Below, in pieces: positions 59,719 through 64,000 of a stretch of DNA of 64,000 nt. Positions within the stretch are counted from its first letter, which is position 1; each line of letters begins with the position of its first letter. Where the stretch lies: positions 682,001 to 746,000 of the forward strand of contig JACKDV010000001.1 in the NCBI GenBank assembly GCA_020633315.1. The letters are read 5' to 3'. Origin of the DNA: Myxococcales bacterium (lineage in GTDB: Bacteria; Myxococcota_A; Polyangia; Nannocystales; Nannocystaceae). Made by a program: the position numbers and the translations under genes. The notes under the pieces are model-generated. The model did no database searches. It had not been told where the DNA came from and saw nothing but the letters and a program-made list of their open reading frames with translations.

Positions 59719-60596
59719 GGCAGCTCGTCGAGCAGGCCCTGGAGCACGACCCAGGGACGACGCGAGCGCTCGGTCCCGGTGAGCCGACAGTGGGCCCGCG
59801 CGAGCTTGCCGAGCAGACGCTGGTAGCGACGGGCCGCCGTACGCGGGGCCCGGGACAGCTTGCGCTCGAGCTCCTCGCCCGGGCGCAGCAGCAGGCGGGA
59901 CTCGGGCGTGCTGCACACGTAGGGGCAGGCCCGCGGCCGTCGGGGATCCAGGGTGCTGCCGCCGCTCACGTAGATGCTGGCGATCCCCGGGCCGTACTCG
60001 CGGCGGTACAGGTCGTCGAAGTAGCGCTCGTCCTGCACCGCGCCCGGCCAGGCCCAGCCCAGCTTGAGGCCCGCTCCCAGCTCGCGCATGCGCTCGGTCT
60101 GGGCGAGCTGCAGCGCCACGTAGGGCGGCAGCCCGGCCAGGCGGGCGAAGCCGGGCAGGGCGGAGGGACGGCCGAGCGACGAGCTCAGGCGCACCTCCAC
60201 CGGGAAGTCGAGCTGCGCGATGGTCTCTCGCAGCCGGCGCTCCACCTGCACGCCCAGGCGACGCACGGCCAGCGCGTCGAGGCCGGCCGCCTGCGCATTG
60301 CTGTCGGCCACCAGGATCATGCTGCGCGACCAGCCCAGCGTGCGCCGCACCAGCTCTTGGGCGTACAGCAGGCCCAGCACGTCCAGCGGCAGGCCGCGGC
60401 TGAGCCGTCCGCCCGTGGTCACCCCCACGCCGAACCATGCCGCCTCGGATTGCTCGAGGGCCGCCGGCCGCAGCCGATGCGGCCACGTGGCGCCGCGAAG
60501 GAACAGCTCTTGGCGACGGGCGAGCGTCGTCAGTCGTTCTGCCAGCGCCCCGCCATCGGGGGCGACCGGCGCTATGGGCCGATGGAACGCGCGCAT
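59706..60596 (-). CDS. Unrecognised protein upstream of the L,D-transpeptidase gene
   Basis: 296 residues from ATG 60596 (MRAFHRPIAPVAPDGG). I do not recognise the family with confidence. The central pattern FGVGVTTGGRLSRGL, a helix, then SMILVADSNAQAAG and an Arg-rich helix recalls the beta-alpha-beta nucleotide-binding core shared by class I tRNA synthetases and cyclodipeptide synthases; no HIGH or KMSKS motif is present. It is rich in Arg and Leu and has no signal peptide. It overlaps the L,D-transpeptidase gene start. A tRNA-Leu gene lies 178 bases upstream on the same strand. Confidence 0.65.
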   Translation of the reverse strand: MRAFHRPIAPVAPDGGALAERLTTLARRQELFLRGATWPHRLRPAALEQSEAAWFGVGVTTGGRLSRGLPLDVLGLLYAQELVRRTLGWSRSMILVADSNAQAAGLDALAVRRLGVQVERRLRETIAQLDFPVEVRLSSSLGRPSALPGFARLAGLPPYVALQLAQTERMRELGAGLKLGWAWPGAVQDERYFDDLYRREYGPGIASIYVSGGSTLDPRRPRACPYVCSTPESRLLLRPGEELERKLSRAPRTAARRYQRLLGKLARAHCRLTGTERSRRPWVVLQGLLDELPCAP

Positions 60597-60774
60597 CGTC
60601 CTCTCCGGGGCCGTCGCTCGCGTGGCTCGCATCCTGCGAGCCCGTACCCCACCGGTACCACCGCCTCCCGGGCGCCGCAAGGAATCGACGCGGGACCGCC
60701 GCAAGCCCCCAGGGCCCACGGATTCGCCCGCGGTCGGGGGTCGCCGCGAGCGCTGCGCGACCATGGGGCAAGGG

Positions 60775-60854
60775 TGCCCGGGGCGGGGCTCGAACCCGCA
60801 CCCTTGCGGAGGGGATTTTAAGTCCCCCGTGTCTACCGGTTCCACCACCCGGGC
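60775..60854 (-). tRNA. tRNA-Leu (anticodon TAA)
   Basis: Acceptor stem GCCCGGG/CCCGGGC with discriminator A. Anticodon stem GGGGA/TCCCC holds loop CTTAAAA, giving anticodon TAA. The extra arm is short for a leucine tRNA but the T-arm GCGGGTTCGAGCCCCGC is normal. CCA is not encoded. TTA and TTG codons are very rare in most genes of this window but occur in the frame beginning at 61762. Confidence 0.92.
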
Positions 60855-60940
60855 GGGCGCCTGGCCCAGGATACGGGATCGTGCTCGCGCGTGCCTCGCC
60901 CTCGCCATCGGGGCCTGGGCTCCGCGCTATCCTGCGACTC

Positions 60941-61654
60941 ATGCATGACATTGGATTGAGGATCCCGGGGCTCGCCGCGCTCGTGTGCGGGCTGGCCCTG
61001 GGCACGGCCTGCTCGGACGACGGGCTGGCCCCCGCGGCCGGCGACGGCGAGGAGGCCGGCAGCACGGGCAGTGCCTCGGCCACCAGCAGCGTCAACACCT
61101 CGGCCACGGTGACCGCCACCGAGGGCGAGGACCAGGACGACGGCGATCGGCTCGATCTACCCCCCGCCGATCCCACCGACGACGGCAACAGCACCAGCGG
61201 CTTCGACGACTCCGGCCCCGAGACCGGCGACACCGGTGGCACCGGAGACGCCGGCACCGGCACCGGCGAGCCCCCCGAGCCGCCCTGCGTGGCCGGGCAG
61301 GAGTGCGCCTGCGATCCCACGCCGGTGATCTGCGACTCGCTGCCCCCCGAGTGCCCGCCCGACACGACGGCCTTGGTGGACGAGGCCACCCAGTGCTGGG
61401 AGGGCAGCTGCGTGCCGATCGAGGCGTGCTGGAGCGTGCCCGACTGTGCGTGGTGTGACGACGACGAGGCCTGCGTGGCCGCGCTGGACCTCGGCGGGGC
61501 CCACTACAGCTGTCAGCCCATCGATCCGACCTGCCCGGACATGGTGCCCAGCTGCGAGTGCATGCCGACGGCCTGCCAGGCGCCGTTCTTCGTGTGCGTC
61601 CCGACGGAGCCGGGAGGGGGAGCGGATCTGATGTGCGAGTGCCCGACCTGCTGA
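60941..61654 (+). CDS. Cys-rich lipoprotein with Thr/Gly/Asp-rich linker
   Basis: 237 residues from ATG 60941. The signal peptide ends in LALGTAC, a lipobox (Cys24). The first 110 mature residues are a low-complexity Thr/Gly/Ser/Asp/Glu linker (TGDTGGTGDAGTGTGEPPE) as in many Nannocystales lipoproteins. The C-terminal 120 residues hold about twenty cysteines, several in CxC or CxxC spacing (CEC, CDC-like, ACWSVPDCAWC), suggesting a disulfide-rich surface domain. No family is recognised. A GCCGCC/GGCGGC hairpin follows. Confidence 0.8.
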   Translation: MHDIGLRIPGLAALVCGLALGTACSDDGLAPAAGDGEEAGSTGSASATSSVNTSATVTATEGEDQDDGDRLDLPPADPTDDGNSTSGFDDSGPETGDTGGTGDAGTGTGEPPEPPCVAGQECACDPTPVICDSLPPECPPDTTALVDEATQCWEGSCVPIEACWSVPDCAWCDDDEACVAALDLGGAHYSCQPIDPTCPDMVPSCECMPTACQAPFFVCVPTEPGGGADLMCECPTC

Positions 61655-61712
61655 GGGGGGGGGCACACCTTCGACCCACGGTACCCTGGCTGCCGCACGC
61701 ACTCGACGTTGG

Positions 61713-61728
61713 GCCGCCAAGTGGCGGC
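61713..61728 (+). terminator. Hairpin between the lipoprotein and the McrB-like gene
   Basis: GCCGCC-AAGT-GGCGGC, a perfect 6-bp stem with a four-base loop, 59 bases after the lipoprotein stop and 34 before the next ATG. No T-run. Confidence 0.45.
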
Positions 61729-61761
61729 GGCCAGAGCGATAGCTAGCAAGGACCCTCACGA

Positions 61762-64000
61762 ATGCAGCTCAGCGCCGTTACCAAGAAGAGAGAGATCAAC
61801 GCGGCACAGCGGCAACTCCAGGAGAGAATTCGCGCCGAGGGGGGACCCATAGGCCAACGTCGACTGGGGTTTCCGAGCGGCCAGATGGAAGCCGACGTTT
61901 GCTATGTCGAGCGACTCGACCTCTGGCATGCGACCGAACGGCTGGAAAACCGCTGGTGGAACGGCTTCGGCTTCGGAGACCCAGAGGCTGTTCCGAGCCT
62001 GACGATCGTTGCGGAGGTCAACCCCTCGTTCGATGGCTCGCGTCGATCGGCGGGGGCGTTTCTCCGCGACACGAAGGGGAATACATGGCTCGCACACACG
62101 GGGCGGGTCGGCGGCGGCAAGAAAGGCGTCGGCAAGACCGCATTCCTCGACACCTTCTCGGGCTCGGTCCAGACCGTCGATGGCTACGACTACGTGGTCA
62201 TCGGTCGGATCGATGCGAAGGACTTCCTCGACAAGCTCGCGGCCTTCGTCCGTACCGTCCATACATTCAAGGCCGGCGTCGGGAACGAAGAGATGGAATC
62301 GAGCGATGACGGCGAAGAGGAGGAAGAGAACGAGGAGGACGTCGGAGTGCCGGACGACATCACCGATGAACCCTGGAGCCTGGACGATGTCTTTGCCGAT
62401 GCGGATGCGGGGACGCGGCTTGCCCTACTGGAATGGCTTGGCGCCGCGATCCTCCACGCTCACGAACAAAGCACCTCCTGCTGGGCGGTAACCCGGCGAA
62501 GCGGTCCTCGGCTGCGACTGCTCGTGGGGAGCACCTTAGCCTTCGAGATCGGGCAGGACCGGATCGGCGTGGGCCTCCAGCTATCCAGGATACCCGATTC
62601 CGTTGATGCGACGGCTGATGCAGGCAAGCCGGACTATCCGTTCGCGCGCATCGACCACGGGGTCGCCAGGTGGTTCTCGGTCGAGAAGTTCATCACACGA
62701 CGGGATGAGTTCCGCAGCGCCGCCCTGCAATTCATCGAACGCGCCGCGAGCTCGTTCAGGAACAGCCCGTACGCGCGTCACCACGCGCCCGAGCTCGTCA
62801 CCGAGATCGGCAAGGCGCTCGGCGCTGCCCTCCCCCAACCAAGCCATCGTGGCGTCGACAAGGCACCGTCCCACTGGAAGATCGCTCCGGGCCCCAGGGC
62901 ATGGTTGTGGCCCAAGTGCCGCGAGGGAGGTTACATAGCGATTGGATGGAACGAGCTAGGCGACCTGAGCGGTGGCGACCGGGACGAGTTCGACGCGCGA
63001 GTCGAGAAGGCCATCGTCGAGCATCCAGAATGGAAGCGTCGTAGCATCGAGCAAGCGTGGCGGTTCTTGAACATTCCGATCGGTGCCAAGATCGTCGCGA
63101 ACGATGGCACCCGAAGAGTCGTCGGAATCGGGACCGTGACGGGGCCCTATCACTACCTGGACGAAGGGACCGGCTTCGCGCACCGCCTGCCCGTGCGTTG
63201 GGACGATGTCCGAGAGCGGGTCGTGGAGCAACCGGGATGGCTGCGCACGGTAATCCGGCTCTCTCCTGCGACCTTTGCCAGCATCGTCGATGCACCATCG
63301 CCCGGCGAGCACCGATCGGAGCCCCCTTCGCCGGCAGCAGAGCCAGAGGGAGAAGTCGATTTCGGCGGGCTGATGGATCAACTCGAGGGGGCTGGGTTCC
63401 GATTTCCCGACGATCTCGTGGCTAGCTATCTGCTCGCCCTCCAGGCCAAGCGCTTCGTGGTCCTCTCGGGCATTTCCGGCACGGGCAAGACCCAGCTCGC
63501 GCTGGCCATTGCCAAGGCGTTCCAGCCCGTGGGTGCAACCAACGACGGTGCAAATGCTGACGCGCCGGGTCCAGGAGAAGCCCTCAAGATTCGCGTCCAG
63601 CCCTACATGCTCAAGTTTCGTCGGCTCGTCATTCCGGCTGTCCTGGCCGAGAGCGTGACGAATGATGCGACATCCGGCCGCGTCGTTGCGCGATTTGGAG
63701 AGGGCAAGTCGGAGTCGCTTCGTTGGTCCGCGGCGTCCACCGCGACCCAGCTCCTGTTCAAGGGCGAGTTTCGCGAGTGGTTCGAGCAGACATTCGAGCC
63801 GGGCGACGAGCTCGAGTTGCGAGTCGACGGTGACGATCCCCCCGTCTTGAGCGTTGGCCCGGTGAGCACTGCCTCATCGGCTTCCCCACCACGCGCCGCG
63901 ACGTACAAGGTGGTCGCGGTTCGGCCGGACTGGACCGACAACCGCGGGCTGCTGGGCTACTACAACCCCATCACCCGCGAGTACCAAACGACTCCGTTCC
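61762..64000 (+). CDS. McrB-like AAA+ NTPase with EVE/PUA-like sensor domain, 3'-truncated
   Basis: 746 codons are open to the window edge with no stop. ATG 61762 has AAGGA nine bases upstream. Three parts are visible. (1) An unknown N-terminal domain (about 1-170) with EVNPSFDGSRRS (86-97) and GRVGGGKKGVGK (114-125), then an acidic Glu/Asp linker. (2) An EVE/PUA-like domain (about 372-500): WKIAPGPRAWLWPKC, GYIAIGWNELGD, IVGIGTVTGPYHY-like beta strands. (3) An AAA+ domain of the McrB type with Walker A GISGTGKT (570-577) and VAVRPDWTDNRGLLGYYNP near 720-737, the McrB family signature. A McrC-type nuclease gene is expected downstream. Codon use differs from all neighbours, suggesting transfer. 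Confidence 0.88.
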   Translation, partial: MQLSAVTKKREINAAQRQLQERIRAEGGPIGQRRLGFPSGQMEADVCYVERLDLWHATERLENRWWNGFGFGDPEAVPSLTIVAEVNPSFDGSRRSAGAFLRDTKGNTWLAHTGRVGGGKKGVGKTAFLDTFSGSVQTVDGYDYVVIGRIDAKDFLDKLAAFVRTVHTFKAGVGNEEMESSDDGEEEEENEEDVGVPDDITDEPWSLDDVFADADAGTRLALLEWLGAAILHAHEQSTSCWAVTRRSGPRLRLLVGSTLAFEIGQDRIGVGLQLSRIPDSVDATADAGKPDYPFARIDHGVARWFSVEKFITRRDEFRSAALQFIERAASSFRNSPYARHHAPELVTEIGKALGAALPQPSHRGVDKAPSHWKIAPGPRAWLWPKCREGGYIAIGWNELGDLSGGDRDEFDARVEKAIVEHPEWKRRSIEQAWRFLNIPIGAKIVANDGTRRVVGIGTVTGPYHYLDEGTGFAHRLPVRWDDVRERVVEQPGWLRTVIRLSPATFASIVDAPSPGEHRSEPPSPAAEPEGEVDFGGLMDQLEGAGFRFPDDLVASYLLALQAKRFVVLSGISGTGKTQLALAIAKAFQPVGATNDGANADAPGPGEALKIRVQPYMLKFRRLVIPAVLAESVTNDATSGRVVARFGEGKSESLRWSAASTATQLLFKGEFREWFEQTFEPGDELELRVDGDDPPVLSVGPVSTASSASPPRAATYKVVAVRPDWTDNRGLLGYYNPITREYQTTPF

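Noticed and set aside
59706..60596. Naming the orphan protein a cyclodipeptide synthase
   Set aside because: Only a loose secondary-structure resemblance is visible and the protein is longer than the family; kept as a finding without assignment.
61713..61761. An attachment site marking the edge of an integrated element before the McrB-like gene
   Set aside because: No direct repeat of a tRNA end or integrase gene is seen; the tRNA-Leu at 60775 is 900 bases away and its 3' end is not repeated nearby.

Overview
The window is very GC-rich, with nearly every third codon position G or C and antisense frames open over long stretches. It reads as a chromosomal segment of a myxobacterium (Myxococcota), probably of the Nannocystis/Plesiocystis/Enhygromyxa group. 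Pointers to this are a secreted protein with a MYXO-CTERM-like tail, three Ser/Thr kinases fused to sensor or TPR modules, an Oar-like TonB-dependent receptor, an FHA-type sigma-54-activator relative, MopE-like and thrombospondin-type-3 Asp-rich proteins, and many lipoproteins with Thr/Gly/Ser-rich segments. Assignment is by gene content only; no rRNA, IS element, CRISPR array or replication origin was seen.

Layout. 1-3777: 3' part of a giant TPR protein, closed by a hairpin. 3838-4286: a promoter-led, structured leader, then tRNA-Cys and tRNA-Gln. 4388-6757: FHA/AAA+ regulator and MopE-like protein (minus). 6782-13908: plus-strand block of LapA-like, LapB-like, AI-2E-family permease, DNA polymerase I and CCA-adding enzyme, tightly packed. 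13896-18627: minus-strand membrane protein, PDZ lipoprotein, divergent ATP-grasp acyl-CoA-synthetase-like protein, an unknown and a DUF507 protein. 18653: Nudix hydrolase. 19184-23122: minus-strand sulfur operon rrf2-cysK-E1-cysO-cysM-mec, a carrier-protein route to cysteine. 23351-24998: efp and its lysylating enzyme gene epmA, overlapping.

25200-30109: TonB1, TPR lipoprotein, TonB2, ExbB/TolQ and two ExbD/TolR proteins, a proton-motive-force transduction module, ended by a strong terminator. 30183-35469: giant TSP3 lipoprotein converging on a membrane-anchored TPR protein. 35583-41163: kinase-membrane-GGDEF fusion, kinase-TPR protein and a divergent ECF sigma factor. 41160-46534: lipoprotein, PilZ-methyltransferase fusion, valyl-tRNA synthetase. 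46617-51426: probable operon of Oar-like receptor, lipoprotein and Pro/Glu-rich membrane protein. 51889-53217: metzincin-like MYXO-CTERM protein. 53328-58227: sulfotransferase, then a kinase-TPR gene translationally coupled to a GNAT-methyltransferase fusion. 58234-60596: L,D-transpeptidase lipoprotein and an unrecognised protein; tRNA-Leu follows on the same strand. 60941: Cys-rich lipoprotein.

From 61762 to the right edge runs an open frame with no stop and a more relaxed codon use (TTA, ATA, AGA, GAA and CAA are frequent). It encodes a McrB-type AAA+ NTPase behind an EVE/PUA-like domain and an unknown N-terminal domain. This is very probably the first gene of a modification-dependent restriction (defence) locus that continues outside the window.
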